Assembly (NCBI RefSeq): GCF_016219575.1
Contig: NZ_JACRMG010000001.1
Location: forward strand, 124,001-188,000
Direction of reading: 5' to 3'
Length of the DNA stretch: 64,000 nt
From: Bradyrhizobium sp.
Lineage (GTDB): Bacteria; Pseudomonadota; Alphaproteobacteria; Rhizobiales; Xanthobacteraceae
A model generated the notes under the pieces. The model saw only the letters and a list, made by a program, of their open reading frames with translations. It was not told the DNA's origin and did no database searches. The position numbers were made by a program, and so were the translations under genes. This document shows, piece by piece, positions 1 through 9,014 of this stretch (position 1 is its first letter; each line of letters begins with the position of its first letter).

Positions 1-495
1 TATTATGTGAAGCCGGACCGCAGCGAGATCTATCTGGTCACCAGCCAGCCCGAACCGGATTTCCGCATCGAGTCATGGTCGGCCAAGGGTGACGTCGGGG
101 AGTTGCGCAAGGCATTCGCCGGCTTCGACCGTCAGGTCGAGCAGGTGCTGGCGGCCTGTCCCGACGTGCACAAATGGGCCATCGTCGACCGGGAATCGCT
201 CGATCGCTGGGCCGAGGGCAAGGTGACGCTGCTCGGCGATGCCTGCCACCCGATGACGCCCTACATGGCGCAGGGCGCGGCGATGGCCATCGAGGACGCC
301 GCCGTGCTGTCGCGCTGCCTCGACGGCGTCGGCCGCGACGGCGTGGCGGACGCGTTCCGCCGCTTCGAAGCGACGCGCAAGGAACGCACCTCGCGCGTGC
401 AGGCGACTTCGCGCGCGAATACGTGGCTGAGGCAGCGGACCGACGCCGACTGGGTCTATGGGTATGATGCGTGGACGGTGCCGCTCGCGGCGTGA
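1..495 (+). CDS. FAD-dependent aromatic-ring monooxygenase, C-terminal part (5' end outside window)
   Basis: The reading frame is open from base 1 and ends at 493-495, so only the last 164 or so residues are present. The stretch LLGDACHPMTPYMAQGAAMAIEDA around residue 75-100 contains the GDAxHxxxPxxxQG motif that binds the FAD ribityl chain in class A flavin monooxygenases (salicylate hydroxylase and 6-hydroxynicotinate 3-monooxygenase type). Family knowledge says these NAD(P)H-dependent cytoplasmic enzymes hydroxylate small aromatic acids; the substrate cannot be read from this fragment. The stop codon lies directly next to the stop of convergent mobA with no gap. A start at GTG 7 is possible on paper but would remove the FAD-binding N-terminus, so I treat the gene as cut by the window edge. 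Confidence 0.85.
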   Translation, partial: YYVKPDRSEIYLVTSQPEPDFRIESWSAKGDVGELRKAFAGFDRQVEQVLAACPDVHKWAIVDRESLDRWAEGKVTLLGDACHPMTPYMAQGAAMAIEDAAVLSRCLDGVGRDGVADAFRRFEATRKERTSRVQATSRANTWLRQRTDADWVYGYDAWTVPLAA

Positions 496-1140
496 TTATT
501 CCCCATCGAGCGCCGCCAGCCGGTCGGCCTCCGCGATGTCCTCGACCGTATTGGCGTTGAAGAACGGATCGAGCGGCGTGACCGGCCACGTGACGGTGGC
601 CAGAGGGTAGCGCGCCGTCCAGCGGTCGATTTTCCTGATGTCCTCGATCACCAGTGAATGGCGGAGCTCGTCGCGCAAGCTCACGTTCCACAGGCCGATT
701 ACCGGATGCGATTGTCCGTCGGACGCGGCGACGGCGAGCTGTGCGTTCTCGGCGATGAGCGCCGCGTGCAACCGCGAAACGAGATCGCGCGGCAGGAACG
801 GACAATCCGCCGCAGCGCTCAGCACCAGCGAGACATCGGGCCGGTTCGCTGCGACCCAGTCCAGTGCCGCCAGAATGCCGGCAAGGGGACCAGGGAAGTC
901 CGCGACGCTGTCGGCGATGACAGGCAATCCGAACGGGGCAAAACGCGCGGGATCGCCGTTGGCGTTGATGATCAGCCCGTCGCATTGCGGCGCAAGGCGC
1001 GCGATCACGCGATCCAGGATGGTGCGGCCGGCGATTGTGCGCATCGGCTTGTCGCCGCCGCCCATCCGCCGCGCGAGACCGCCGGCAAGCAGCACGCCCG
1101 GGATTTTCGGGGCGCCTTCGCGCGCGGCGTCAGTCGTCAC
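496..1140 (-). CDS. mobA: Molybdenum cofactor guanylyltransferase MobA
   Basis: MobA attaches GMP to molybdenum-molybdopterin, giving the bis-MGD cofactor needed by the formate dehydrogenase encoded nearby. The N-terminus carries the nucleotidyltransferase signature [16 protein letters not shown], and an NGDP and a [12 protein letters not shown] segment follow as in MobA proteins. I chose the GTG at 1140 because it overlaps the fdhD stop by 11 bases (GTGACGACTGA), the usual coupling arrangement, and gives 214 residues, close to the family size; a longer frame reaches 1203 but adds only an Arg/Lys/Thr-rich stretch inside fdhD. It is downstream of fdhD on the same strand and meets the monooxygenase gene end to end. 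Confidence 0.92.
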   Translation of the reverse strand: MTTDAAREGAPKIPGVLLAGGLARRMGGGDKPMRTIAGRTILDRVIARLAPQCDGLIINANGDPARFAPFGLPVIADSVADFPGPLAGILAALDWVAANRPDVSLVLSAAADCPFLPRDLVSRLHAALIAENAQLAVAASDGQSHPVIGLWNVSLRDELRHSLVIEDIRKIDRWTARYPLATVTWPVTPLDPFFNANTVEDIAEADRLAALDGE

Positions 1141-2020
1141 GCGCTTCGCCCTTGCGCTTGTGGCGCGCGGATTCTTCCTCGACGTAATCGAGGTTCTGGT
1201 CATAGACGAGGCGCTCCTGGCCGGACAGCGCGATGAAACGCTTGCCGCGCGTGCGGCCCACCAGCGTGAGTCCTACCTGCCGCGCCAGTTCGACGCCCCA
1301 GGCGGTGAAGCCGGAGCGCGAGACCAGGATCGGGATCCCCATCCGCACCGTCTTGATCACCATCTCCGATGTCAGCCGCCCGGTCGTGTACATGATCTTG
1401 TCGGCGGGATCGACGCCGTGCTGGAACATCCAGCCCGCGATCTTGTCGACCGCGTTGTGACGGCCGACGTCCTCGGTGTAGCAGATCGGCGCACCCTGCT
1501 TGCACAGCGCGCAGCCATGGATCGCGCCGGCCTCGAGATAAAGCGAGGGCATGGTGTTGATGGCATGCGTCATCTGGTAGAGCCACGATGTCCGCAGCTC
1601 CGCCTTCGGCAGCGCCACGCTCTCGACTGCTTCCATCAGATCGCCGAACGCCGTGCCCTGGGCGCAGCCGGAGGTCTGCGTGCGCTTCTTCAGCTTCTGC
1701 TCGAAATCGGTGTTGTGCTCGGTGCGAACGACAACCACCTGCAGGTCGTCGTGATACTCGACCTCGGTGACGACGTCGCCGTATTTGAGCATGTTCTGGT
1801 TGAGCAGGTAGCCGAGCGCCAGATATTCCGGATAGTCGCCGATCGTCATCATGGTGACGATCTCCTGGGCGTTCAGATACAGCGTCAGCGGCCGCTCGAC
1901 GGGGACCTTGATCTCGACCGCGGCCCCGTGCTGGTCGGTGCCGCGGACGCGCTCGGTCAGCCGCGGATCGTCCGGATTCGGCACGATCAGGGGGATGGGG
2001 GCCTTTTCGATCTTCATCAT
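1130..2020 (-). CDS. fdhD: Formate dehydrogenase sulfurtransferase/maturation protein FdhD (FdsC)
   Basis: FdhD moves sulfur from a cysteine desulfurase to the molybdenum cofactor of formate dehydrogenase and is required for activity. The protein has the conserved CALC pair (CxxC) that carries the sulfur, followed by a [10 protein letters not shown] motif and [11 protein letters not shown], all hallmarks of the family. The start is placed at ATG 2020 (or 2017, two Met codons in a row); upstream extension to 2221 lies opposite mobB and looks non-coding. Length is 296 residues, normal for the family. It is divergent from mobB with about 95 bases between them, so mobA-fdhD and mobB-moeA-fds are probably transcribed from a shared promoter region. 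Confidence 0.95.
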   Translation of the reverse strand: MMKIEKAPIPLIVPNPDDPRLTERVRGTDQHGAAVEIKVPVERPLTLYLNAQEIVTMMTIGDYPEYLALGYLLNQNMLKYGDVVTEVEYHDDLQVVVVRTEHNTDFEQKLKKRTQTSGCAQGTAFGDLMEAVESVALPKAELRTSWLYQMTHAINTMPSLYLEAGAIHGCALCKQGAPICYTEDVGRHNAVDKIAGWMFQHGVDPADKIMYTTGRLTSEMVIKTVRMGIPILVSRSGFTAWGVELARQVGLTLVGRTRGKRFIALSGQERLVYDQNLDYVEEESARHKRKGEARDD

Positions 2021-2114
2021 GGCCGCGACGTTAGCATGACTTTCCCTGCGCTCCGATATAATGCAACAAGGGTCTGGATTTAAGGCCGGTTCCGGCCGGT
2101 CTGTGGAGACGACG

Positions 2115-2636
2115 ATGAAAGTGATTGGCATCGCGGGCTGGAGCGGCGCCGGCAAGACCACCCTGCTGACGCGCACGATTCCGCAGCTGCTCAAGGAGGG
2201 CCTTCGCGTCTCCGTGATCAAGCACGCCCATCATGAGTTCGACGTCGACGTTCCGGGGAAGGATTCCTGGGTGCACCGCCAGTCCGGCGCCTCGGAGGTG
2301 CTGGTGTCCTCGAGCCGTCGCTGGGCGCTGATGCACGAATTGCGCGGCGCAGCCGAGCCGAGGCTGCAGGAGCTGTTGGCCAAGATGGCGCCGGTCGACC
2401 TCGTCCTGGTCGAGGGGTTCAAGCGCGAGCCGCATCGCAAGATCGAGGTGCACCGCGCCGCCAACGGCAAGCCGTGGCTGTTTCCGGACGACCCCGGCAT
2501 CGTCGGCATCGTGACCGACACGAAGGTCGAGTTTAGGCTGCCGGCCGTTCATCTCGACGACATCGATGCGGTCGCCGCCCTGATCAAGCGGTCGGCGATC
2601 TCGATCAAGGATCTGTTCTCGGAAGCGACCGCCTAG
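2115..2636 (+). CDS. mobB: Molybdopterin-guanine dinucleotide biosynthesis adaptor MobB
   Basis: MobB is a GTP-binding protein that assists MobA in making MGD cofactor. The Walker A loop GWSGAGKTT is at residues 7-15 and the region DLVLVEGFK matches the family's conserved segment. The start ATG 2115 begins MKVIGIAG, the standard MobB N-terminus; the open frame extends back to 2061 but that part has no family similarity. Length 173 residues is typical. It lies 15 bases before moeA and reads in the same direction, so the two are likely cotranscribed. Confidence 0.93.
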   Translation: MKVIGIAGWSGAGKTTLLTRTIPQLLKEGLRVSVIKHAHHEFDVDVPGKDSWVHRQSGASEVLVSSSRRWALMHELRGAAEPRLQELLAKMAPVDLVLVEGFKREPHRKIEVHRAANGKPWLFPDDPGIVGIVTDTKVEFRLPAVHLDDIDAVAALIKRSAISIKDLFSEATA

Positions 2637-2651
2637 AGGGACCGGATTCGC

Positions 2652-3908
2652 ATGGCGCAACTGTCTGATGATTGCTTTGCCTTCGGCGGCCCGATGATGT
2701 CGGTGGACGAGGCCGTTGGTCTCATTTCCGCACGCGTCAGCAGGGTTGCGGACGTCGAGACCGTTGCTCTTGCCGAGGCCGACGGCCGCATTCTTGCGCA
2801 TGATATCGCTGCGCCCTTGCCGCTGCCGCCGTTCACCAATTCGGCGGTGGATGGTTATGCGGTGGCAAGCGGTGATCTGCCGAAGGCCGAAGCGGAGGCA
2901 TTTCCCGTGCTCGGCCGCGTGCAGGCCGGTGCATCGCCTGATGACGCGATCAAGGCGCGCCACGCCGTGCGCATCTTCACGGGTGCGCCGATGCCGGTCG
3001 GGGCCGACACCGTCTTCATGCAGGAGGATGTTCGTCTCGATGGCGGCAATGTCGTGTTGCCGGCAGGGCTCAAGCCCGGCGCGAATGTACGGCCGGCCGG
3101 CGAGGACATTCCGCTTGGTTATGCTGCGCTGAAGGCCGGCCGGCGGCTGCGGCCACAGGATGTTGCGCTCATCGCAGCCTTCGGCCTGACGCATGTCGAT
3201 GTGGTCAGGCGCATCCGCGTCGCGGTGTTCTCCACCGGCAACGAGCTGGTGTCGCCGGGCGAGGCGCGCGCCGCGCCGCAGCTCTTTGATTCCAACCGCT
3301 TCATGCTGATGGCAATGCTGCGCCGGCTCGGGTGCGAGGCCGGCGATCTCGGTATTTTCAGCGACGAGCCGAACACGCTCGCGAGCGCCTTGAAGCGGGT
3401 GGCCGGCCAGCACGATCTTCTGCTCACCACCGGCGGCGTCTCGACCGGCGAAGAGGATCACGTCAAGGCGGCGGTGGAGAGCGCCGGCAAGCTCGTGCTG
3501 TGGCGTATGGCGATCAAGCCCGGCCGTCCCGTCGCGATGGGTATCATCGGCGGCACGCCCTTCATCGGGCTGCCCGGCAATCCCGTGGCAAGCTTTGTCA
3601 CCTTCGTGCATGTGGTGCGGCCGACCATTCTGGCGCTGTCGGGCGCGCAGCCGGAGAAGCTGACCCCGATGCCGGTGCGCGCGGCGTTCTCCTACAGGAA
3701 GAAGATCTCGCGCCGCGAATATGTCCGCGTCTCCCTGCGGCAGGGTACGGACGGCGTGCTGGAGGCGGCCAAATTTCCGCGCGAGGGTGCGGGGCTATTG
3801 TCCTCGCTCGCCGATACTGACGGCCTTGCCGAACTCGGCGAGGATGTCACGCAGGTCTCGCCCGGCGATTCCATCGGCTTTCTGTCTTACGCCAGCCTGA
3901 TCAATTGA
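2652..3908 (+). CDS. moeA: Molybdopterin molybdenumtransferase MoeA
   Basis: MoeA inserts molybdate into adenylylated molybdopterin. The 418-residue protein has the classical domain order: FTNSAVDGYAV (SAMDGYA-type motif) near residue 58, a second block with GEDIPLG, the MoCF domain with STGNELVSPG and LLTTGGVSTGEEDHV near residue 255-270, and the C-terminal GLPGNPVA followed by the small beta-barrel. All motifs expected for activity are visible. It continues the mobB operon and precedes the tusA-like gene by 42 bases. Confidence 0.95.
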   Translation: MAQLSDDCFAFGGPMMSVDEAVGLISARVSRVADVETVALAEADGRILAHDIAAPLPLPPFTNSAVDGYAVASGDLPKAEAEAFPVLGRVQAGASPDDAIKARHAVRIFTGAPMPVGADTVFMQEDVRLDGGNVVLPAGLKPGANVRPAGEDIPLGYAALKAGRRLRPQDVALIAAFGLTHVDVVRRIRVAVFSTGNELVSPGEARAAPQLFDSNRFMLMAMLRRLGCEAGDLGIFSDEPNTLASALKRVAGQHDLLLTTGGVSTGEEDHVKAAVESAGKLVLWRMAIKPGRPVAMGIIGGTPFIGLPGNPVASFVTFVHVVRPTILALSGAQPEKLTPMPVRAAFSYRKKISRREYVRVSLRQGTDGVLEAAKFPREGAGLLSSLADTDGLAELGEDVTQVSPGDSIGFLSYASLIN

Positions 3909-3950
3909 TCGAAAGTTGACGGTGCCAATTCCGTTCGCCATCTTCATCGC

Positions 3951-4220
3951 ATGACCACGACCAGGCTCGATCTCGCCGGCCTCAAATGCCCTCTGCCGGC
4001 ACTGAAGACGCGCAAGGCGCTGAAATCGCTCGCCGCCGGCGACCGGTTGGAAGTGCTGTGCACCGATCCGCTCTCGGTGATCGACATTCCCAACCTCATT
4101 CGCGAGACCGGCGACAAGGTCGAGATCACCGAGCGCAGTGAAAGCCGCATCGTTTTCTTGATCGAGAAGACCAATGGCCCGATAGGCAAAACCGATACTG
4201 CGTCATCGACGCATAATTGA
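3951..4220 (+). CDS. TusA/SirA-family sulfur-carrier protein
   Basis: An 89-residue protein with the defining CPLP (CPxP) motif near residue 13 (GLKCPLPALK); the cysteine of this motif carries persulfide sulfur in TusA-like proteins. The fold-spanning segments LEVLCTDP and VFLIEK fit the family. Its position between moeA and the formate dehydrogenase genes suggests, by inference, that it could help deliver sulfur for cofactor maturation with FdhD rather than act in tRNA thiolation. The last 15 residues after IEK are low-complexity. ATG 3951 is the only sensible start. Confidence 0.88.
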   Translation: MTTTRLDLAGLKCPLPALKTRKALKSLAAGDRLEVLCTDPLSVIDIPNLIRETGDKVEITERSESRIVFLIEKTNGPIGKTDTASSTHN

Positions 4221-4414
4221 GTTTTGGTTTGCTGCGCTGTGCCGGTAGACTCCGCCGATCGATCGACAGCGAAAAGTTCTGCGATATGAATACGAAGCAG
4301 CGAGGCTGCCATTCCGGCGGTCCAATGGCTTGCGCGCCCGCGGTCGGAAGTGGACCTTTTCCCGGACATCGGCCCGGAATGCCGGTTCCCTTAAATCCTT
4401 ATCCGAGCGCGATA

Positions 4415-4444
4415 ATTCTCTTGGCATCTGGCATGCCAGAGAAT
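4415..4444. promoter_or_regulatory. 12-bp inverted repeat upstream of formate dehydrogenase operon
   Basis: The left arm ATTCTCTTGGCAT (4415-4427) and right arm ATGCCAGAGAAT (4433-4444) are complementary except for one bulged T, with a 5-base loop. It lies 42 bases before the fdsB start and is not followed by a T-run, so an operator for a formate-responsive regulator, or a 5'-UTR hairpin, is more likely than a terminator. No regulator gene is beside it, so the binding protein is unknown. Confidence 0.5.
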
Positions 4445-4486
4445 AAGGTCGACGAAAATCAAGGCTAGGAAACGAGACGTTTTTCA

Positions 4487-6190
4487 ATGGCTCACGACGT
4501 GCAACAGGTTCGCGTGTTCGATCATCCCGGGCAGGGACGCCAGCGCGCGAAGGCGACGCCGAAAGGCCGCCAGATCGATCCGGCTGCCGCGCAGGAGATC
4601 GAGCAATTGCTCGGCGACCGGCCGCGCCGCCGCGACCTCCTGATCGAGCACCTGCACCTGATCCAGGACAGGTATCACCAGATTTCGGCCGCGCATCTTG
4701 CCGCACTCGCTGACGAGATGAAGCTCAGCTTTGCCGAGGTGTTCGAGACCGCGACCTTCTACGCGCATTTCGACGTGGTGAAGGAGGGCGATCCGGCCAT
4801 CCCACCACTCACGATTCGGGTCTGCGACTCGCTGACCTGTGCCATGATGGGCGCGGAACAGTTACTGGATGAACTGAAGCGCGGTGCAGGTCCCGGTGTA
4901 CGGGTCGTGTGCGCGCCTTGCGTCGGATTTTGCGACAGTGCGCCGGTAGCGGAGGTCGGGCACCGCTATGTCCTCAACGCAAAGGCATCCGATGTCCTCG
5001 ATATCGCGGCTCGCGGCAAGACCGATCCGATCATTCCAGCTTTTGTGAACTACGAAGCCTATGTGAAGGACGGCGGCTACAAGCTGCTCGGCGATCTGCG
5101 GGCAGGGCGCGTCAGCAAGGAAGACATCCTCAAGGTTCTCGACGATTCCAGCCTGCGCGGGCTCGGCGGTGCCGGCTTTCCCACGGGGCGAAAATGGCGT
5201 GCCGTGCTCGGCGAGCCGGGCCCGCGAGTCATGGTTGTCAACGCCGACGAGGGTGAGCCCGGCACTTTCAAGGATCGCTTCTACCTGTTGCGTGACGTTC
5301 ACCGCTTCCTCGAAGGCATGCTGATCGGGGCGCATGTCATCGATGCGGAAGATGTCTACATCTATCTGCGTGACGAATATCCGGCCGCCCACAAGTTGCT
5401 GCCGATCGAGATTGCCAAGCTGCCGCCGGGCGGTCCGCGCATCCATCTGCGGCGCGGCGCCGGTGCCTATATTTGCGGCGAGGAATCCTCGCTGCTCGAA
5501 AGTCTCGAGGGCAAGCGTGGCTTGCCGCGGCACAAGCCGCCATATCCTTTTCAGGTCGGGCTGTTCGGCATGCCCACCCTGATCAATAATCTCGAGACGC
5601 TGTTCTGGGTACGCGACCTCGTCCAGCAAGGCGCTTCGTGGTGGACCAGCCAGGGGCGCAACGGACGTCATGGATTGCGCAGCTATTCTGTTTCTGGACG
5701 TGTGAAGAATCCCGGCGTCAAGCTTGCGCCGGCCGGCATCACCGTGCGCGAACTGATCGACGAATATTGCGGCGGCATGGCCGACGGCCACAAGTTCCGT
5801 GCATACCTGCCGGGCGGCGCGTCGGGCGGCATCCTGCCGGCGTCGATGAGCGACATCCCGCTCGATTTCGGCACGCTGGAGAAATACGGCTGCTTCATCG
5901 GCTCGGCCGCCGTCGTCATTCTCTCCGACAAGGACAGCGTGCGGCTGGCGGCGCTGAACCTGATGCGTTTCTTCGAGGACGAGAGCTGCGGGCAGTGCAC
6001 GCCGTGCCGCGTCGGCACGCAGAAGGCGGCGCTGTTGATGGAACGTCCGGTGTGGAACCGGGCGCTGCTCGAAGAATTGAGCCAGGCGATGCGGGATGCC
6101 TCGATCTGCGGCCTCGGCCAGGCGGCGGCGAACCCGCTGACATCCGTGATCAAATACTTTCCCGACGAGTTCAAGGAAGCGGCCGAATGA
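4487..6190 (+). CDS. fdsB: NAD-linked formate dehydrogenase, fused gamma-beta subunit (NuoE-NuoF-like)
   Basis: This subunit carries electrons from formate to NAD+. The 567-residue protein joins two proteins that are separate in the Cupriavidus FDH: residues 1-160 are a thioredoxin-like [2Fe-2S] domain (C113-x4-C118 and C145-x3-C149, NuoE/FdsG type), and the remainder is NuoF/FdsB-like with GLGGAGFPTG at 225-234 for FMN/NADH, NADEGEPGTFKDR, GAGAYICGEESSLL and the [4Fe-4S] site ESCGQCTPCRVG near residue 505. It is cytoplasmic. The stop overlaps the fdsA start (ATGA), so translation is coupled. No weakly conserved or missing cluster ligands were noticed. Confidence 0.95.
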   Translation: MAHDVQQVRVFDHPGQGRQRAKATPKGRQIDPAAAQEIEQLLGDRPRRRDLLIEHLHLIQDRYHQISAAHLAALADEMKLSFAEVFETATFYAHFDVVKEGDPAIPPLTIRVCDSLTCAMMGAEQLLDELKRGAGPGVRVVCAPCVGFCDSAPVAEVGHRYVLNAKASDVLDIAARGKTDPIIPAFVNYEAYVKDGGYKLLGDLRAGRVSKEDILKVLDDSSLRGLGGAGFPTGRKWRAVLGEPGPRVMVVNADEGEPGTFKDRFYLLRDVHRFLEGMLIGAHVIDAEDVYIYLRDEYPAAHKLLPIEIAKLPPGGPRIHLRRGAGAYICGEESSLLESLEGKRGLPRHKPPYPFQVGLFGMPTLINNLETLFWVRDLVQQGASWWTSQGRNGRHGLRSYSVSGRVKNPGVKLAPAGITVRELIDEYCGGMADGHKFRAYLPGGASGGILPASMSDIPLDFGTLEKYGCFIGSAAVVILSDKDSVRLAALNLMRFFEDESCGQCTPCRVGTQKAALLMERPVWNRALLEELSQAMRDASICGLGQAAANPLTSVIKYFPDEFKEAAE

Positions 6191-8952
6191 CGAAGATTAC
6201 GTTCGAGCTCGACGGCAAGCAGGTCGAAGCCAAACCGGGCGAGACCATCTGGCAGGTGGCCAAGCGCGGGGGGCGCGACATTCCGCACCTCTGCTATTCG
6301 CCGGCGCCCGATTATCGCCCCGACGGCAATTGCCGCGCCTGTATGGTCGAGATCGAGGGCGAGCGCGTGCTGGCCGCGTCCTGCAAGCGCACGCCGACCG
6401 TCGGCATGAAGGTGAAGACGGAGAGCGCGCGTGCGGTCGCCGCGCAGAAGATGGTGATGGAGCTTCTGGTCTCCGACCAGCCGGCGCGCGAGACCTCGCA
6501 CGATCCGGACTCGAAGTTCTGGAACTGGGCCGAGACGGTCGGCGTCACCGAAAGCCGTTTCCCTGCCGCGCAGCGCTGGGAGGGCGACGCCAGTCATCCG
6601 GCGATGCGCGTCAATCTCGACGCCTGCATCCAGTGCGGCCTTTGCGTGCGTGCCTGCCGCGAGGTGCAGGTCAACGATGTCATCGGCATGGCCTATCGCA
6701 GTGCCGATGCCAAGATCGTGTTCGACTTCGACGATCCCATGGGTGAATCGACCTGCGTCGCCTGCGGCGAATGCGTGCAGGCTTGTCCCACCGGCGCGCT
6801 GATGCCGGCGGTGATGCTCGACGACAGGCAGACCCGCGTCGTCTATGCCGACAGGAAGGTGGATTCGCTCTGCCCGTTCTGCGGCGTCGGTTGCCAGGTT
6901 ACCTATCAGGTCAAGGACGAGAAGGTGATCTATGCGGAAGGCCGCGACGGCCCGGCGAACCACAACCGCCTCTGCGTCAAGGGCCGCTTCGGCTTCGATT
7001 ACATCCACCACCCGCATCGCCTGACCAAGCCGCTGGTGCGGCTGCCGAATGCGAAAAAGGACGCCAACGACCAGGTCGATCCCGCCAATCCCTTCACGCA
7101 TTTCCGCGAGGCGTCGTGGGAAGAGGCGCTGGATATCGCGGCCGGGGGGCTGGTGAAAATCCGCGACGGGAAAGGCGTCAAGGCGCTGGCCGGCTTCGGC
7201 TCGGCCAAGGGCTCCAACGAGGAGGCCTATCTGTTCCAGAAACTGGTGCGCACCGGCTTCGGTTCCAACAACGTCGATCACTGCACGCGGCTGTGCCACG
7301 CCTCGTCGGTGGCGGCGCTGATGGAGGGGCTGCACTCCGGCGCGGTGTCGGCGCCGTTCGCCGCCGCCATGGATGCCGACGTCATCATCGTGATCGGCGC
7401 CAACCCGACCGTGAACCATCCCGTCGCGGCGACCTACCTCAAGAACGCGGCCAAGCGCGGCGCCAAGCTGATCGTGATGGATCCGCGCCGGCAGGCGCTG
7501 TCGCGCCATGCCTGGAAGCACCTCGCCTTCAAGCCCGGCTCCGACGTCGCCATGCTGAACGCGATGCTCAACACCATCGTCACCGAGGGCCTGACCGACC
7601 AGCAATACATCGCGGGCTATACCGAGGGCTTTGACGAGCTCGCGGAGAAGATTAGGGAATTCACGCCGGAGAAAATGGCGCCGATCTGCGGCATCGACGC
7701 CGAAACCCTGCGCGAGGTGGCGCGGACCTACGCACGCTCGCGCGCCTCGCTCATCTTCTGGGGCATGGGCATCAGCCAGCACGTCCACGGCACCGACAAT
7801 GCGCGCTGCCTGATCGCGCTGGCCCTGACCACGGGGCAGGTGGGCCGTCCCGGCACCGGCCTGCATCCGCTGCGCGGCCAGAACAACGTGCAGGGCGCCT
7901 CCGATGCCGGCCTGATCCCGATGTTCCTGCCGGATTACCAGCCGGTCGGCCGCGTCGACCTGCGCGGCAAGTTCGAGGAATTGTGGCAGAAGAGCCTCGA
8001 TCCCGTCCGCGGGCTCACCGTGGTCGAGATCATGAATGCGATCCACAAGGGCGAGATCACGGGCATGTATATCGAGGGTGAAAACCCGGCGATGTCGGAC
8101 CCCGATCTGCAGCACGCCCGCGGGGCGCTGGCAAAGCTCGATCATCTCGTCGTGCAGGATCTGTTCGTCACCGAAACAGCGTTCCACGCCGACGTTATCC
8201 TGCCGGCCTCTGCATTTGCGGAGAAATCCGGCACCTTCACCAACACCGACCGCCGCGTGCAGCTCGCGCGCGAGGTGGTCAAGCCGCCCGGCGACGCACG
8301 GCAGGATCTCTGGATCATCCAGCAGATCGGCAAGCGGATGGGCCTGCCGTGGAACTACGATGGCCCGGCCGACGTGTTCACCGAGATGACGCAGGTGATG
8401 CCGTCGCTGCACAATATCACCTGGGAGCGCCTGGTGCGCGAGGGCGCGGTGACCTATCCGGTCGACGATCCCGACAAGCCCGGCAACGAGATCATCTTCA
8501 CCACCGGCTTCCCGACCCCGAGCGGCCGCGGCAAGATCGTGCCGGCCAAGGTGATGCCGCCGGACGAATTGCCGGACGCCGAATATCCGATGGTGCTCTC
8601 GACCGGCCGCGTGCTCGAGCACTGGCACACGGGTTCGATGACCCGCCGCGCCGCCGTGCTCGACCAGATCGAGCCGGAGGCGGTCGCCTTCATGTCGCCG
8701 AAGGACATGCGGCGGCTCAACGTGTGGCCCGGCGATTTCATCCGGCTGCAGACCCGGCGCGGCGCCGTCGAGGTCAAGGCGCGCTCCGATCGCGACGTGC
8801 CGGAGAACATGGTGTTCATGCCCTTCTGCTACGCGGAGGCGGCGGCGAACCTCCTGACCAATCCGGCGCTCGATCCGTTCGGCAAGATTCCGGAATTCAA
8901 GTTCTGTGCGGTCAAGGCCGAGAAGGTCGCGCAGCGGGTCGCGGCCGAGTAG
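6187..8952 (+). CDS. fdsA: Formate dehydrogenase alpha subunit (bis-MGD molybdenum catalytic subunit)
   Basis: This is the catalytic subunit that oxidises formate to CO2. The start ATG 6187 overlaps the fdsB stop and begins a plant-type [2Fe-2S] ferredoxin domain (CYSPAPDYRPDGNCRAC, residues 37-60). Two ferredoxin clusters follow (CIQCGLCVRAC, CVACGECVQAC), then CPFCGVGC for the catalytic-domain [4Fe-4S]. The active-site motif CTRLCH contains Cys370-His371; a cysteine, not selenocysteine, is the molybdenum ligand. ISQHVHGTDNARC and the C-terminal molydopterin dinucleotide-binding domain (ending near residue 920) complete the family. At 921 residues it matches soluble NAD-dependent FdsA. No fdsD-like gene follows; after a short repeat comes an unrelated convergent gene. 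Confidence 0.96.
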   Translation: MTKITFELDGKQVEAKPGETIWQVAKRGGRDIPHLCYSPAPDYRPDGNCRACMVEIEGERVLAASCKRTPTVGMKVKTESARAVAAQKMVMELLVSDQPARETSHDPDSKFWNWAETVGVTESRFPAAQRWEGDASHPAMRVNLDACIQCGLCVRACREVQVNDVIGMAYRSADAKIVFDFDDPMGESTCVACGECVQACPTGALMPAVMLDDRQTRVVYADRKVDSLCPFCGVGCQVTYQVKDEKVIYAEGRDGPANHNRLCVKGRFGFDYIHHPHRLTKPLVRLPNAKKDANDQVDPANPFTHFREASWEEALDIAAGGLVKIRDGKGVKALAGFGSAKGSNEEAYLFQKLVRTGFGSNNVDHCTRLCHASSVAALMEGLHSGAVSAPFAAAMDADVIIVIGANPTVNHPVAATYLKNAAKRGAKLIVMDPRRQALSRHAWKHLAFKPGSDVAMLNAMLNTIVTEGLTDQQYIAGYTEGFDELAEKIREFTPEKMAPICGIDAETLREVARTYARSRASLIFWGMGISQHVHGTDNARCLIALALTTGQVGRPGTGLHPLRGQNNVQGASDAGLIPMFLPDYQPVGRVDLRGKFEELWQKSLDPVRGLTVVEIMNAIHKGEITGMYIEGENPAMSDPDLQHARGALAKLDHLVVQDLFVTETAFHADVILPASAFAEKSGTFTNTDRRVQLAREVVKPPGDARQDLWIIQQIGKRMGLPWNYDGPADVFTEMTQVMPSLHNITWERLVREGAVTYPVDDPDKPGNEIIFTTGFPTPSGRGKIVPAKVMPPDELPDAEYPMVLSTGRVLEHWHTGSMTRRAAVLDQIEPEAVAFMSPKDMRRLNVWPGDFIRLQTRRGAVEVKARSDRDVPENMVFMPFCYAEAAANLLTNPALDPFGKIPEFKFCAVKAEKVAQRVAAE

Positions 8953-8965
8953 GCTCTATCTCTTG

Positions 8966-9014
8966 GAGCATGATCTTTTCCGAAAACCGGTTCCCACTTT
9001 TCGGGATCATGCTC
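8966..9014. repeat. Palindromic intergenic repeat (gagcatgatc type)
   Basis: A 49-base dyad whose terminal 10 bases are perfect inverted copies (GAGCATGATC at 8966-8975, GATCATGCTC at 9005-9014), with CCGAAAACCGG inside. I recognise this as a repeat common between genes in Bradyrhizobium and relatives. It fills the gap between convergent fdsA and the GDYXXLXY gene, reaching the latter's stop codon, so it may work as a bidirectional transcription stop. Confidence 0.75.

Noticed and set aside
4217..4468. 83-codon frame between the TusA-like gene and fdsB
   Set aside because: No ribosome site or domain; it overlaps the probable fds control region with the dyad.
5683..8628. A 981-codon minus-strand frame opposite fdsA
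   Set aside because: Shadow of fdsA; no recognisable domains and biased residue content.
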